The position numbers and the translations under genes are program-made. From an uncultured Gammaproteobacteria bacterium (GTDB lineage Bacteria; Pseudomonadota; Gammaproteobacteria; Arenicellales; JAANXG01): a stretch of 40,000 bases of DNA. Of the stretch, positions 8,175 through 18,498 are shown one piece after another. The notes beneath the pieces were generated by a model. The model saw only the letters and a list, made by a program, of their open reading frames with translations, ran no database searches and was not told the DNA's origin. The stretch is taken from the NCBI GenBank assembly GCA_947259705.1, contig CAMYNL010000026.1:1-40000 (forward strand). Reading direction: 5' to 3'. Numbering within the stretch: the first letter of the stretch is position 1; each line of letters opens with the position of its first letter.

Positions 8175-8958
8175 CGTCGACCCATCGCGGCGGCCGCTTG
8201 GCGAGAAAGGCGTCGAGGCCCTCGCGGCCCTCCGCCGAGGCGCGCGCCTCGGCGATCTCGTGCGCCATGCGCTGCATCAGGTCATTATCGGGTTGCGCAT
8301 CGCTGACCTGTGCGATCAGGCGCTTGCAGCGGCCCAGGGCCAGCGGCCCGCCGCGCAGCAACTGCGCCGCGGTGGCATCGACTGCTTCGTCCAGACCCCC
8401 GTTGGTGACCAGTTCGTGGACCAGGCCATGCCGCTGCGCCTCGGCGGCGCTGAACGCCGTCCCGGTAAGAAAGAAACGCCGGGCGGCACGCCCGCCGATC
8501 GCGCGCACCACGAAAGGCGCGATCACGGCGGGGACGATCCCCAGCCGGACCTCGGACAGGCAGAAGCGGGCGCCATCGTCGGCCAGCGCGATGTCGCAGC
8601 ATGCCGCCAAGCCGACGCCCCCGCCGTAAACGGCACCATGGATGCGCGCAATGGTCGGCCTGGGTACGCTGTCGATAACCTTCATCAACTGCGCCAGGCG
8701 CAGGGCGTCTTGCAGGTTCGCCTGCGCGTCCTGCTCGGCGATGCGCCGCATCCAGTTAAGGTCGGCGCCCGCACAGAAGCTCTCGCCGTTGCCGGCGATG
8801 ATGATCACGCGTACCTGGTCGTCATCGCCCAGCGCCTGGATCAGCGCGGTCAGCCGGGCGATCAGGGCCTCGTCGAAGGCATTGTGCAGCTGCGGGCGGT
8901 TCAGGGTGACCCGGGCCACGCCGTGTTGATCGATGTCGCACAGAACCGTTTCCGTCAT
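8164..8958 (-). CDS. liuC: 3-Methylglutaconyl-CoA hydratase, LiuC type
   Basis: A crotonase-family enzyme of 264 residues that hydrates 3-methylglutaconyl-CoA to HMG-CoA. The start is the ATG at 8958 (MTETVLCDIDQHG), with AGAGG upstream. A longer frame to 9096 would run into liuB and adds non-conserved sequence, so it was rejected. Signatures are LNRPQLHNAFDEALI, SFCAGADLNWM and HGAVYGGGVGLAACCDIALA. The segment LSEVRLGIVPAVIAPFVV keeps the second catalytic glutamate, while the first position is Gly, as in other LiuC-like proteins as far as I recall. The gene lies between the two carboxylase subunit genes, as usual in liu operons, and its stop overlaps the start of liuD. Confidence 0.9.
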   Translation of the reverse strand: MTETVLCDIDQHGVARVTLNRPQLHNAFDEALIARLTALIQALGDDDQVRVIIIAGNGESFCAGADLNWMRRIAEQDAQANLQDALRLAQLMKVIDSVPRPTIARIHGAVYGGGVGLAACCDIALADDGARFCLSEVRLGIVPAVIAPFVVRAIGGRAARRFFLTGTAFSAAEAQRHGLVHELVTNGGLDEAVDATAAQLLRGGPLALGRCKRLIAQVSDAQPDNDLMQRMAHEIAEARASAEGREGLDAFLAKRPPRWVDDVQ

Positions 8959-9025
8959 GCCTGATGCCTCTTCGTTGGTCACCCGCGTGGTGGCGCGATA
9001 TACGTGGGCCAGCGGCGCAAGACGT

Positions 9026-10633
9026 TCAAAATCTGAACACTCCGTATTCGGTATCCTCCAGCGGGGCATTAAGCGCCGCTGAGATGCCGAGGCCAAGGAC
9101 CGTTCTCGATTCCGCAGGATCGATCAACCCGTCGTCCCACAAGCGCGCACTGGCATAATAGGGGTTCCCCTGGGTCTCGTACTGCTCCCGGATCGGGGCC
9201 AGGTACTCACCTTCGTGCTGTGGCGACCAGTTTTCACCCCGCCGGGCAAGACCCTCGCGCCGGACCTGGGCCAGCACCTCGGCGGCCTGCTCACCGCCCA
9301 TTACCGAGATGCGCGCGTTCGGCCACATCCACAGGAAGCGCGGATCGTAGGCGCGGCCGCACATGCCATAGTTGCCGGCACCGAAACTGCCGCCGATGAT
9401 CAACGTGAACTTGGGAACCCGGGCGCTGGCGACGGCGTTGACCAGCTTGGCACCATCCTTGGCGATACCGCCGGCCTCGTATCTGCGTCCCACCATGAAC
9501 CCGGTGATGTTCTGCAGGAACAGCAGCGGTATGCGCCGCCGGCAGCACAACTGGATGAAGTGGGCGCCCTTCAGCGCCGACTCGGAGAACAGGATGCCGT
9601 TATTGGCAAGGATACCGACCGGGTAGCCGAGCAGGCGGGCAAACCCACACACCAGCGTGGTGCCGTAAAGTTGCTTGAACTCGTCGAACTCGCTGGCGTC
9701 CACCAGCCGGGCGATGACTTCACGCACATCGTAGCTCTGGCGGATGTCACGGGGTACCACCGCGTAAAGTTCCTGTGGGGCATAGGCCGGGTCGCGTGGG
9801 GGTTCGACGGCCAGTTCAACCTGCTTGCGGTAATTGAGGTTGGCGACTGCGCGCCGCGCCAGCGCCAGGGCGTGGGCGTCGTCATGGGCGTAGTGATCCG
9901 CCACCCCGGAGGTCCGCGCGTGTACATCTGCTCCACCCAGCTCCTCGGCGCTGACGGTTTCGCCGGTGGCCGCCTTCACCAGCGGTGGGCCGCCCAGGAA
10001 TATGGTGCCCTGCTGCCTGACCATGATGCATTCGTCCGCCATCGCCGGGACGTAGGCGCCGCCCGCGGTGCACGAACCCATGACCACCGCGATCTGGGGG
10101 ATGCCCGCGGCCGACATCCGGGCCTGGTTGAAGAAGATGCGGCCGAAATGGTCGCGGTCCGGAAACACCTCGTCCTGCTTGGGCAGGTAGGCGCCACCGG
10201 AGTCCACCAGGTAGATGCAGGGCAGCCGGTTCTGGCTCGCGATCTCCTGCGCGCGCAGGTGCTTCTTGACCGTGAGCGGATAGTAGGTGCCGCCTTTTAC
10301 CGTGGCGTCGTTGGCAACGACCATGCACTCGATGCCCTGCACGCGGCCGATGCCGGAAATGATGCCCGCCGCCGGCACCCGCTCGTCGTAAACCCCGTGT
10401 GCCGCCAGTTGTGACAGTTCCAGGAACGGGGAACCGACATCGAGCAGGCCCTGGACCCGCTCGCGCGGGAGCAGCTTGCCGCGTTCGAGGTGCTTGTTCC
10501 TGGCCCGAGTGTCGCCCCCCGCCGTGATCGTTGCCACCGTCGCGCGCAGTTCATCGACCAGGGCGCGCGCATGACTTTCATTGTCGCGACACTCCGCGCT
10601 GTCGAGGTCGATGGCGGATTTCAGTTGGTGCAT
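9026..10633 (-). CDS. liuB: Methylcrotonoyl-CoA carboxylase, carboxyltransferase beta subunit
   Basis: The 535-residue product is a full-length carboxyltransferase of the MCC beta type. It has two crotonase-like halves. The N-half contains [33 protein letters not shown] and [13 protein letters not shown]. The C-half contains [30 protein letters not shown] and [16 protein letters not shown]. It moves carboxylate from the biotin on LiuD to 3-methylcrotonyl-CoA. The start is the ATG at 10633, with GGGG about nine bases upstream. A 249-base gap separates it from the thiolase gene upstream, unusually long inside the cluster, and could hold an internal promoter. Confidence 0.94.
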   Translation of the reverse strand: MHQLKSAIDLDSAECRDNESHARALVDELRATVATITAGGDTRARNKHLERGKLLPRERVQGLLDVGSPFLELSQLAAHGVYDERVPAAGIISGIGRVQGIECMVVANDATVKGGTYYPLTVKKHLRAQEIASQNRLPCIYLVDSGGAYLPKQDEVFPDRDHFGRIFFNQARMSAAGIPQIAVVMGSCTAGGAYVPAMADECIMVRQQGTIFLGGPPLVKAATGETVSAEELGGADVHARTSGVADHYAHDDAHALALARRAVANLNYRKQVELAVEPPRDPAYAPQELYAVVPRDIRQSYDVREVIARLVDASEFDEFKQLYGTTLVCGFARLLGYPVGILANNGILFSESALKGAHFIQLCCRRRIPLLFLQNITGFMVGRRYEAGGIAKDGAKLVNAVASARVPKFTLIIGGSFGAGNYGMCGRAYDPRFLWMWPNARISVMGGEQAAEVLAQVRREGLARRGENWSPQHEGEYLAPIREQYETQGNPYYASARLWDDGLIDPAESRTVLGLGISAALNAPLEDTEYGVFRF

Positions 10634-10882
10634 CGGTGTCGTCCCCGTTCACTGGTCGCGGCTGGTGCGGCTGCTCACCATCCATTTCATGTCGCTGCTG
10701 CCCGCGCAGATGCGGCATGATCGTGCATGCCTGTCCCGTTCCGCCGCAGGTCGCGCAAGCGCCGCCTGGTCAACGGCACGCGCCGAACCACGTATCATCG
10801 GCTGTCGGTCGGTCAGCGACATGGCCGGGGCGTGGTCCGGGCGGGATCCATCCAGTGTCCAGCGCGGGTCATGGCCGCCGGC

Positions 10883-12070
<1,188 letters not shown>

Positions 12071-12162
12071 GACCCACGATCGTCGGCGAATTCCCCCAGC
12101 GCGCCGCGCTACCCGGCTCCGGTCTGCCAGAGGGACCGGGCACCGTCATGCGAGGGGTGGTC

Positions 12163-13332
12163 TCAGTGCGTTTCATTGAACAACTCACGTCCGATCAGCA
12201 TGCGGCGGATCTCGCTGGTGCCGGCGCCGATCTCGTAGAGCTTGGCGTCGCGTAGCAACCGGCCCGCCGGGTAGTCGTTGATGTAACCGTTGCCGCCCAG
12301 CGCCTGGATCGCCTCCAGCGCCAGGCGGGTGGCCTTCTCGGCCGCATAGAGGATGGCCCCGGCGGCATCCTTGCGTGATGTTTCGCCGCGGTCGCAGGCC
12401 CTGGCCACGGAATAGACATAGGCCTTGCATGCGTTCATGGTGGTGTACATGTCAGCGAGTTTTCCCTGCATCAGCTGAAACTCGCCGATGGCCTGCCCAA
12501 ACTGCCGGCGTTCATGCACGTAGGGGAGCACCAGGTCGAGGCAGGCCTGCATGATGCCAAGCGGCCCGCCGGCCAGCACCACGCGCTCCAAGTCGAGCCC
12601 GCTCATGAGCACCTGTACGCCGCGGCCGGCCTCACCCAGGACGTTGTCTTCCGGCACCTCGCAGTCCTCGAACACGAGTTCGCAGGTGCTCGAGCCGCGC
12701 ATCCCCAACTTGTCCAGCTGCTGCGCGGTGCTGAATCCCGGGTAGCCGCGTTCGACCACGAAAGCCGTGATGCCACGGGCCCCCGCGTCGGGATCGGTCT
12801 TGGCGTAGACCACCAGCACATCGGCATCGGGGCCGTTGGTGATCCACGTCTTGCTGCCGTTCAGGACATAGCGGTCGCCGCGGCGGTTCGCGCGCAGCCG
12901 CATGGCGACCACGTCCGACCCGGACCCGGCTTCGCTCATGGCGAGCGCGCCGACCAGCTCACCGTTGATCAGCCCGGGCAGGTAGGACTGCTTCTGTGCC
13001 GGGCTGCCATGGCGGAATATCTGGTTGACGCAGAGGTTGGAGTGGGCACCGTAGGACAGCCCGACCGCGGCCGAGGCGCGGCTGATCTCCTCCATGGCGA
13101 TCACGTGCTCGAGATAACCCATGCCGGTGCCGCCGTCCTGCTCTGAAACCGTGATGCCCAGCAACCCGAGTTCTCCCATGCGGGGCCACAAGTCGCGCGG
13201 AAACCGGTTACTGCGATCGATCTCTGCGGCGCGGGGTGCGATCTCGCGGGCGGCAAAGCTGCTCACCGATGCGCGCAGCAGGTCCGCCGCTTCGCCGAGA
13301 CCGAAATTCAAGCCTGGCAGACCCGCCGCCAT
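12163..13332 (-). CDS. liuA: Isovaleryl-CoA dehydrogenase
   Basis: An acyl-CoA dehydrogenase of 389 residues from the ATG at 13332. A longer frame to 13398 overlaps liuR and was rejected. The chosen start forms a TGATG overlap with the liuR stop, implying coupled translation. The FAD-dependent fold shows [14 protein letters not shown] (flavin contact) and [17 protein letters not shown]. The segment [14 protein letters not shown] places the catalytic Glu where isovaleryl-CoA dehydrogenases carry it, rather than near the C-terminus as in short- and medium-chain enzymes. The C-terminal half has [20 protein letters not shown] and [18 protein letters not shown]. It oxidises isovaleryl-CoA to 3-methylcrotonyl-CoA, passing electrons to an electron-transfer flavoprotein not encoded here. 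Confidence 0.93.
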   Translation of the reverse strand: MAAGLPGLNFGLGEAADLLRASVSSFAAREIAPRAAEIDRSNRFPRDLWPRMGELGLLGITVSEQDGGTGMGYLEHVIAMEEISRASAAVGLSYGAHSNLCVNQIFRHGSPAQKQSYLPGLINGELVGALAMSEAGSGSDVVAMRLRANRRGDRYVLNGSKTWITNGPDADVLVVYAKTDPDAGARGITAFVVERGYPGFSTAQQLDKLGMRGSSTCELVFEDCEVPEDNVLGEAGRGVQVLMSGLDLERVVLAGGPLGIMQACLDLVLPYVHERRQFGQAIGEFQLMQGKLADMYTTMNACKAYVYSVARACDRGETSRKDAAGAILYAAEKATRLALEAIQALGGNGYINDYPAGRLLRDAKLYEIGAGTSEIRRMLIGRELFNETH

Positions 13333-13790
13333 CAGCAGGATCCCGCACCGCCGCCGGGTACGCGCTGACGTCGCATGCTGGACAGCCGGCTGCGGCACTG
13401 ACTCTCCAGCTGATCGAGTTCCTGCAGGGTCAGTTCGATGTCGCGGCGCCGGGCCTGCAGCAGCGAACGGCGCTGCTCCAGCCGTCGCAGCATGTACTCC
13501 AGCTGCCCGACCTCGCCTGGTTCGGAATCGTACATGTCGATGATGTCGGCGATCTCGCGCAACGAGAAACCAAGACGTTTGCCGCGCAGGACCAGTTTCA
13601 GGCGCACCCGGTCACGGCCATTGTAGATGCGCGTCGTGCCGGCGCGGCGGGGACTCAGCAGTCCCTTGTCCTCGTAGAAGCGGATGGTACGGGGGGTTAT
13701 GTCGAACTCCCTGGCCAGCTGGCTGATGGAGTAGGTGGCCTGGTGACCGTCGCCCGCAGGGGTGTTTTTCACGGCGGCGCTTCGGGGCAT
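13332..13790 (-). CDS. liuR: MerR-family regulator of branched-chain catabolism
   Basis: The 152-residue product has an N-terminal MerR winged helix at about residues 19-88 ([20 protein letters not shown], then [10 protein letters not shown]). A coiled-coil dimerisation helix follows (about 95-140). It lacks the cysteine cluster of metal-sensing MerR proteins, as expected for a regulator responding to an acyl-CoA or related ligand. Position and length match LiuR of gammaproteobacteria. It is first in the cluster, its stop overlaps the liuA start, and a perfect palindrome lies 19 bases upstream of its ATG. Ribosome binding site AAGGGA. It likely controls the liu cluster and possibly icmF. Confidence 0.88.
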   Translation of the reverse strand: MPRSAAVKNTPAGDGHQATYSISQLAREFDITPRTIRFYEDKGLLSPRRAGTTRIYNGRDRVRLKLVLRGKRLGFSLREIADIIDMYDSEPGEVGQLEYMLRRLEQRRSLLQARRRDIELTLQELDQLESQCRSRLSSMRRQRVPGGGAGSC

Positions 13791-13808
13791 GCGGTGTCCC
13801 TTAGGTTG

Positions 13809-13824
13809 ACGTTTACGTAAACGT
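13809..13824. promoter_or_regulatory. Likely LiuR operator (16-bp perfect palindrome)
   Basis: ACGTTTACGTAAACGT reads the same on both strands and is the only strong palindrome between liuR and icmF. It sits 19 bases before the liuR ATG and 74 bases before the icmF ATG. On the plus strand TTGACG (13806-13811) overlaps its left edge. MerR-family operators usually lie inside an over-long promoter spacer, and this site could serve either direction. The binding assignment is inferred from position and symmetry. Confidence 0.72.
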
Positions 13825-13897
13825 AATACAAAATCTACTTAAACTCCAGACCAAACCCGTTAAAAATCGGGTCAGGCACCCAGGCCCAGGACAGACT

Positions 13898-16800
13898 ATG
13901 GCTTCCACCCCCGCTGGATCGGTCTCCGCGCTGCCGCGACGAGCGAACTACCGGATTCGCTTCGTTACCGCGGCCGGGCTGTTCGATGGCCACGACGCGT
14001 CCATCAACATCATGCGCCGCATCCTGCAGGCCTCGGGGGCGGAGGTAATTCACCTCGGGCACAACCGTTCAGTGCTCGATATCGTGACTGCGGCGCTGCA
14101 GGAGGACGTGCAGGGCATCGCGGTGAGTTCCTACCAGGGCGGCCACGTTGAGTATTTCCAGTACATGATCGACATGCTCAACGAGAGCGGCAGGGCGCGG
14201 ATCCAGGTATTCGGCGGTGGCGGCGGCGTGATCGTGCCGGACGAGGCGCGGGAACTCCAGGACTACGGTGTTTCCCGCATCTATTCCCCGGACGACGGCC
14301 AGAGCATGGGGCTGCAGGGAATGATCGACGACATGCTGGCGCGGACGGATTTCGATCCCAGCGTCGAGGAGCCGCCGTCTCTGCAGCAGGTGGCGGCAGG
14401 CGACCATGCCGCCCTGGCGCGGATCATCACGGCGCTGGAAAACCGCACCTTGGACGCGGAGCGGTATCAAGCGCTACACGCGGCGACAGCCGCGCGGCAC
14501 ACCGCCACGCCGGTACTGGGGATCACGGGAACCGGGGGCGCAGGGAAGTCCTCGCTTACCGACGAGCTGATTCGCCGCTTCCGGCTTGACTACGGGGACA
14601 CGGTCCGTATCGCCGTGCTGGCCATCGATCCTTCACGCCGCAAGACCGGTGGCGCCCTGCTGGGCGACCGTATCCGCATGAACGCCATCGGGCATCCCAA
14701 TATCTACATGCGATCACTGGCAACCCGGGGCGACAGCCAGGAGTTACCCGACTATCTCGACGATGTGATCGCAGCGGCCAGGCTGGCGGGCTTCGACCTG
14801 GTGGTGGTGGAGACGCCGGGTATCGGCCAGGGCGATACCAGCATCGTATCGCATGTCGATACCTCGCTGTATGTCATGACGCCGGAGTTCGGCGCCGCCA
14901 GCCAGCTCGAGAAGATCGACATGCTGGATTTCGCGGACATCGTCGCCATCAACAAGTTCGATCGCCGCGGCGGCGCCGATGCGCTGCGCGACGTCAGCAA
15001 ACAGGTACAGCGCAACCGCAGCGCCTTTGGCAAATCGGTGGACAGTATGCCGGTATTCGGCACCATCGCCTCGCGTTTCAACGATGATGGTGTCACCGCA
15101 CTGTATCAGGCTCTCAGGGAGCAGTTGTCGCGTTCCGGCCTCGCGGACAGTCCCGGCCACTTGGCGCCGGTCAGCGTGCGGGCATCCACCGGCGACACCA
15201 GGATCCTGCCGCCGGCCCGGCAGCGTTACCTGGCGGAGATCGCCGACACCGTTCGGGGCTACCATGCCACGGTAAGGGAACAGTCCAGGATCGCCCGCGA
15301 GCGACAGCAGCTCATGGCCAGCCGTGACATGCTGGAGAAGCAGGGCGGCGACGGCTTCGCCCTGCAGCCGCTGATCGAGCAACGGGAACGGCAGCTGGAC
15401 CCGCGGGCCAGAAAGCTGCTGGAGATATGGCCGCAGACCAGGCAGAGCTACGCAGCCGATGAGTACGTGGTGAGGATACGGGACCGAGAACTGCGCACGC
15501 CGTTGGTCTACACGTCGCTTTCCGGCAACCGCATCCCCCGGGTAGCCCTGCCGCGCTACCAGGATCACGGGGAACTGCTGCGCTGGCTGCTGCTGGAGAA
15601 CTTGCCCGGCAGTTTTCCCTACACGGCGGGCGTGTTCGCGTTCAAGCGCGACAACGAGGAGCCTACCCGCATGTTCGCCGGGGAGGGCGATGCCTTACGT
15701 ACCAATCGCCGATTTCGAAAACTGTCCGAGCATTCCACTGCCAAGCGGTTGTCCACGGCCTTCGATTCAGTGACGTTGTATGGCCAGGACCCCGATCGGC
15801 GCCCGGACATCTACGGCAAGGTGGGCAACTCCGGCGTCTCCATCGCCACCCTGGACGACATGAAGGTGCTGTACGGTGGATTTGACCTGTGCGATCCGTC
15901 GACCTCCGTATCGATGACCATTAACGGTCCGGCGCCCACCATCCTGGCCATGTATCTCAATACCGCGGTGGACCAGCAGGTCGACAAGTTCCGCGTTGAC
16001 AACAAACGCGAGCCGAGCGACGAGGAGATTCAAAAGATCACCGCCTGGTCCCTCGAAAACGTGCGCGGCACGGTGCAGGCCGACATCCTCAAGGAGGACC
16101 AGGGACAGAACACCTGCATCTTTTCCACCGAGTTCGCGCTGCGGATGATGGCCGACATCCAGGAATTTTTCGTGCACCACGATGTGCGCAAATTCTACTC
16201 CGTGTCCATCTCCGGGTATCATATCGCCGAAGCCGGCGCCAACCCCATCACGCAGCTCGCTTTCACGCTCGCCAACGGCTTCACCTATGTCGAGTCCTAT
16301 CTGGCCCGCGGTCTCACTGTCGACGACTTTGCGCCCAACCTGTCGTTCTTCTTTTCCAACGGCATGGACCCGGAGTACACCGTGCTGGGTCGGGTGGCGC
16401 GGCGCATTTGGGCGACCGCAATGCGCTTCAGGTACGGCGCCAGCGAGCGCAGCCAGAAGCTCAAGTACCACATCCAGACCTCCGGCCGTTCGCTGCACGC
16501 ACAGGAAATGGACTTCAATGACATCCGCACCACCCTGCAGGCCCTGATCGCGGTCTATGACAACTGCAACAGCCTGCACACCAATGCCTACGACGAGGCT
16601 ATCACGACACCCACCGAGGAGTCAGTGCGGCGCGCGGTAGCCATCCAGTTGATCATCAACCGGGAATGGGGACTGGCCAGGAACGAGAACCCCAACCAGG
16701 GCGCTTTCATCATCGACGAGTTGACTGATCTGGTTGAGGAGGCGGTGTTGCAGGAGTTCGAGCGCCTGACCGAACGGGGCGGTGTGCTGGGGGCCATGGA

Positions 16801-17161
16801 AACCGGTTATCAGCGCGGCAGGATACAGGACGAGTCGCTGCATTACGAACACCGCAAGCACGACGGCAGCCTGCCCATCATAGGCGTCAACACCTTCCTC
16901 GATCCGCGTCCCCAGGAACCCCCCGCCGTTGAACTGGCGCGATCGACAGAGAGTGAAAAGCAGGGCCAGATCAGGCGCCTGGTTGATTTCCAGCGGCGGG
17001 ACCCGGCCGCCGCTGCCGATGCTCTGGCCCGCCTGCGGCGGGTGGCGGTCGAGAACGGGAACATTTTTGAGGTTCTGATCGACGCCGTGCGCTGCTGTTC
17101 ACTGGGGCAGATCACCCAGGCCTTGTTTGAGGTGGGCGGGCAGTATCGGCGTAACATGTAA
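13898..17161 (+). CDS. icmF: Fused isobutyryl-CoA mutase (B12 domain, G-chaperone, mutase)
   Basis: A 1087-residue adenosylcobalamin enzyme in the IcmF order. The N-terminal cobalamin-binding domain (about 18-155) carries [15 protein letters not shown] and [14 protein letters not shown] MeaB-like GTPase (about 200-410) has the P-loop [19 protein letters not shown] and NKFDRRGG. The C-terminal mutase barrel (about 540-1087) includes [17 protein letters not shown] and [20 protein letters not shown]. Where methylmalonyl-CoA mutases have the substrate tyrosine in TRGPY, this protein reads TAGVF, supporting isobutyryl/n-butyryl-CoA over methylmalonyl-CoA. IcmF proteins have also been shown to interconvert isovaleryl- and pivaloyl-CoA. 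Start ATG 13898 has AGGA six bases upstream. It is divergent from the liu cluster, with a shared palindromic operator candidate. Confidence 0.94.
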   Translation: MASTPAGSVSALPRRANYRIRFVTAAGLFDGHDASINIMRRILQASGAEVIHLGHNRSVLDIVTAALQEDVQGIAVSSYQGGHVEYFQYMIDMLNESGRARIQVFGGGGGVIVPDEARELQDYGVSRIYSPDDGQSMGLQGMIDDMLARTDFDPSVEEPPSLQQVAAGDHAALARIITALENRTLDAERYQALHAATAARHTATPVLGITGTGGAGKSSLTDELIRRFRLDYGDTVRIAVLAIDPSRRKTGGALLGDRIRMNAIGHPNIYMRSLATRGDSQELPDYLDDVIAAARLAGFDLVVVETPGIGQGDTSIVSHVDTSLYVMTPEFGAASQLEKIDMLDFADIVAINKFDRRGGADALRDVSKQVQRNRSAFGKSVDSMPVFGTIASRFNDDGVTALYQALREQLSRSGLADSPGHLAPVSVRASTGDTRILPPARQRYLAEIADTVRGYHATVREQSRIARERQQLMASRDMLEKQGGDGFALQPLIEQRERQLDPRARKLLEIWPQTRQSYAADEYVVRIRDRELRTPLVYTSLSGNRIPRVALPRYQDHGELLRWLLLENLPGSFPYTAGVFAFKRDNEEPTRMFAGEGDALRTNRRFRKLSEHSTAKRLSTAFDSVTLYGQDPDRRPDIYGKVGNSGVSIATLDDMKVLYGGFDLCDPSTSVSMTINGPAPTILAMYLNTAVDQQVDKFRVDNKREPSDEEIQKITAWSLENVRGTVQADILKEDQGQNTCIFSTEFALRMMADIQEFFVHHDVRKFYSVSISGYHIAEAGANPITQLAFTLANGFTYVESYLARGLTVDDFAPNLSFFFSNGMDPEYTVLGRVARRIWATAMRFRYGASERSQKLKYHIQTSGRSLHAQEMDFNDIRTTLQALIAVYDNCNSLHTNAYDEAITTPTEESVRRAVAIQLIINREWGLARNENPNQGAFIIDELTDLVEEAVLQEFERLTERGGVLGAMETGYQRGRIQDESLHYEHRKHDGSLPIIGVNTFLDPRPQEPPAVELARSTESEKQGQIRRLVDFQRRDPAAAADALARLRRVAVENGNIFEVLIDAVRCCSLGQITQALFEVGGQYRRNM

Positions 17162-17216
17162 GGGCTGGCCAGCAACCGAGCCGCGACTGTAAACTGCCGC
17201 CAAAAGGAGAGACCCA

Positions 17217-17648
17217 ATGAAGACAATCAAACACTTGCTGGCGGATAAGGGCGACGTCGTATACAGCGCCGGCCTCAATGAGTCCGTCTACGATGCCATC
17301 CGGCGCATGGCTGAACACAATATCGGTGCGCTGCTGGTGCTGGGACCGGATGGACGGCTGATCGGGATGATCACTGAACGCGACTACACGCGCAAGGTGA
17401 TACTCAAAGGCAAGTCATCAAAGGACACACCCATCAGCGAGATCATGACCGCCCCGGTAATGTGCGGCAGCCCGGAACAGAGCCTGGAAGAAGTCATGGC
17501 TTTGATGACCGACAAGCGCATCCGTCATGTCCCGGTGGTAGTGGAGAACTCGGTAGTCGGCTTGGTTTCGATCGGCGACCTGGTCAAGGCTATCATCGCG
17601 GACCAGAAGTTCATCATCGAACAGCTGGAACACTACATCGCCGGGTGA
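17217..17648 (+). CDS. CBS-domain pair protein
   Basis: The 143-residue protein consists of two CBS motifs, at about residues 8-65 and 75-135. The repeats end in LIGMITERDYTRKVIL and VVGLVSIGDLVKAII, the standard CBS finish. Such stand-alone pairs bind adenine nucleotides and sense energy state, but the partner is not evident. Strong ribosome binding site AAGGAG (17203-17208) before the ATG at 17217. It lies 55 bases after icmF and may be cotranscribed with it. Confidence 0.9.
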   Translation: MKTIKHLLADKGDVVYSAGLNESVYDAIRRMAEHNIGALLVLGPDGRLIGMITERDYTRKVILKGKSSKDTPISEIMTAPVMCGSPEQSLEEVMALMTDKRIRHVPVVVENSVVGLVSIGDLVKAIIADQKFIIEQLEHYIAG

Positions 17649-17686
17649 GTGGACTGGCGGTGAGGAAAGGTCGTTGACCTCCGACC

Positions 17687-18148
17687 TCACCGGTCGCTGG
17701 TGCCTGCTTGCTCGCTCTCGACGTCCGGCAGTCTTATCAGGCTGAACTCGCCGCCCTTTCTCTCCGGATCAGTGTTCTCACCGATGCGGGTATACCACCA
17801 TACGCCATCGGCCCGCTGGCGGTCGCTGGATAGCGTTAGTTCGAAACCCCCTTCACGATCGTTCGCCGGCTGCTGCCAGATGCCCGTCCAGGTGCTGCCC
17901 TCGATGGCAGTGGTGATGATGCGGCCTTCTTTCCAGGCATAATCCCCGCTACCTTCGGCATCGAGGCTGAGCAGAATGCTTTGACCGCGATCCACGTACT
18001 CCCAGTCACCCGCCGGATCGAATATGCTGACGGGTGCCGGCCGCGCTGGCACGGTTGACACGCGGGGGGCCGCGCAGGCCGACAGCAGCACTACTAGCAC
18101 CAGCCAGATGGCGGTGGTTTGGCGGGTAGACGACTTTATCGTTTGCAT
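17687..18148 (-). CDS. Putative lipoprotein, function unknown
   Basis: The 153-residue product starts with a lipoprotein signal: a hydrophobic run then LLSAC, with the lipidated Cys at 25. The mature part opens with a Pro/Ala-rich tether. It then has a compact beta-rich domain with repeated Trp/Gly-rich strands (DPAGDWEYVDRG, SYTWTG-like turns, DGVWWYTRIGE), reminiscent of small lipocalin-like lipoproteins; the fold is not assigned. It is convergent with the CBS gene, with only 38 bases between stops. Confidence 0.7.
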   Translation of the reverse strand: MQTIKSSTRQTTAIWLVLVVLLSACAAPRVSTVPARPAPVSIFDPAGDWEYVDRGQSILLSLDAEGSGDYAWKEGRIITTAIEGSTWTGIWQQPANDREGGFELTLSSDRQRADGVWWYTRIGENTDPERKGGEFSLIRLPDVESEQAGTSDR

Positions 18149-18419
18149 GCCTCGGTGTGCTCGGGATCGCGGGGTGTCGGTGCATGATTATAAATGCCGG
18201 CGGTGGTCGCGGTCACGGTGCCGGAGATCCGGCTGCCGGTCGGGACCGGTCGCGCGTCGATGGCATGGTATCTCCCAACGCGAGGGCGCTAGACGAATTC
18301 GACGCCATACGTTGGAGGTTGTAGACCGGCGCGTCCGTCACTGCGTGGTGGCCATCCCTGCCCTGCCTGCCACCCCGATGTTCGCGCCCGCCTGCCAGCT
18401 AGATCAGCACAGAAAGCGG
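18149..18419. other. Intergenic stretch upstream of the acyl-CoA synthetase operon
   Basis: Together with the promoter that follows, this makes about 350 bases without a gene between divergent transcription units. Apart from short GC-rich imperfect repeats I see no gene or RNA. The first part presumably holds the lipoprotein gene promoter on the minus strand. Confidence 0.4.
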
Positions 18420-18448
18420 TTGGAAACGGAGTGCTTAATACTTATAGT
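18420..18448 (+). promoter_or_regulatory. Sigma-70-type promoter for the synthetase/importer operon
   Basis: TTGGAA (18420-18425) and TATAGT (18443-18448) are separated by exactly 17 bases in a locally AT-rich patch. The expected start lies near 18455, leaving a leader of about 44 bases before the ATG at 18499. The leader contains the perfect palindrome GTGGTACCAC (18482-18491). Confidence 0.6.
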
Positions 18449-18498
18449 AACCACCATTAGTCAGAAAATCATAACGAAAATGTGGTACCACCGAGGGC

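Noticed and set aside
6762-8306. Long plus-strand frame (514 codons) opposite liuD
   Set aside because: Low-complexity His/Gln/Arg-rich shadow; the minus frame encodes a complete biotin carboxylase with all motifs.
8959-9096. Longer liuC start at 9096
   Set aside because: It would overlap the end of liuB and adds non-conserved residues; the ATG at 8958 has a ribosome site and the usual family N-terminus.
9215-10414. Plus-strand frame (399 codons) opposite liuB
   Set aside because: No protein-like motifs; liuB on the other strand is full length and conserved.
13898-17161. icmF as a methylmalonyl-CoA mutase
   Set aside because: The cobalamin domain is N-terminal with an internal GTPase, and the TRGPY substrate tyrosine is replaced by TAGVF.
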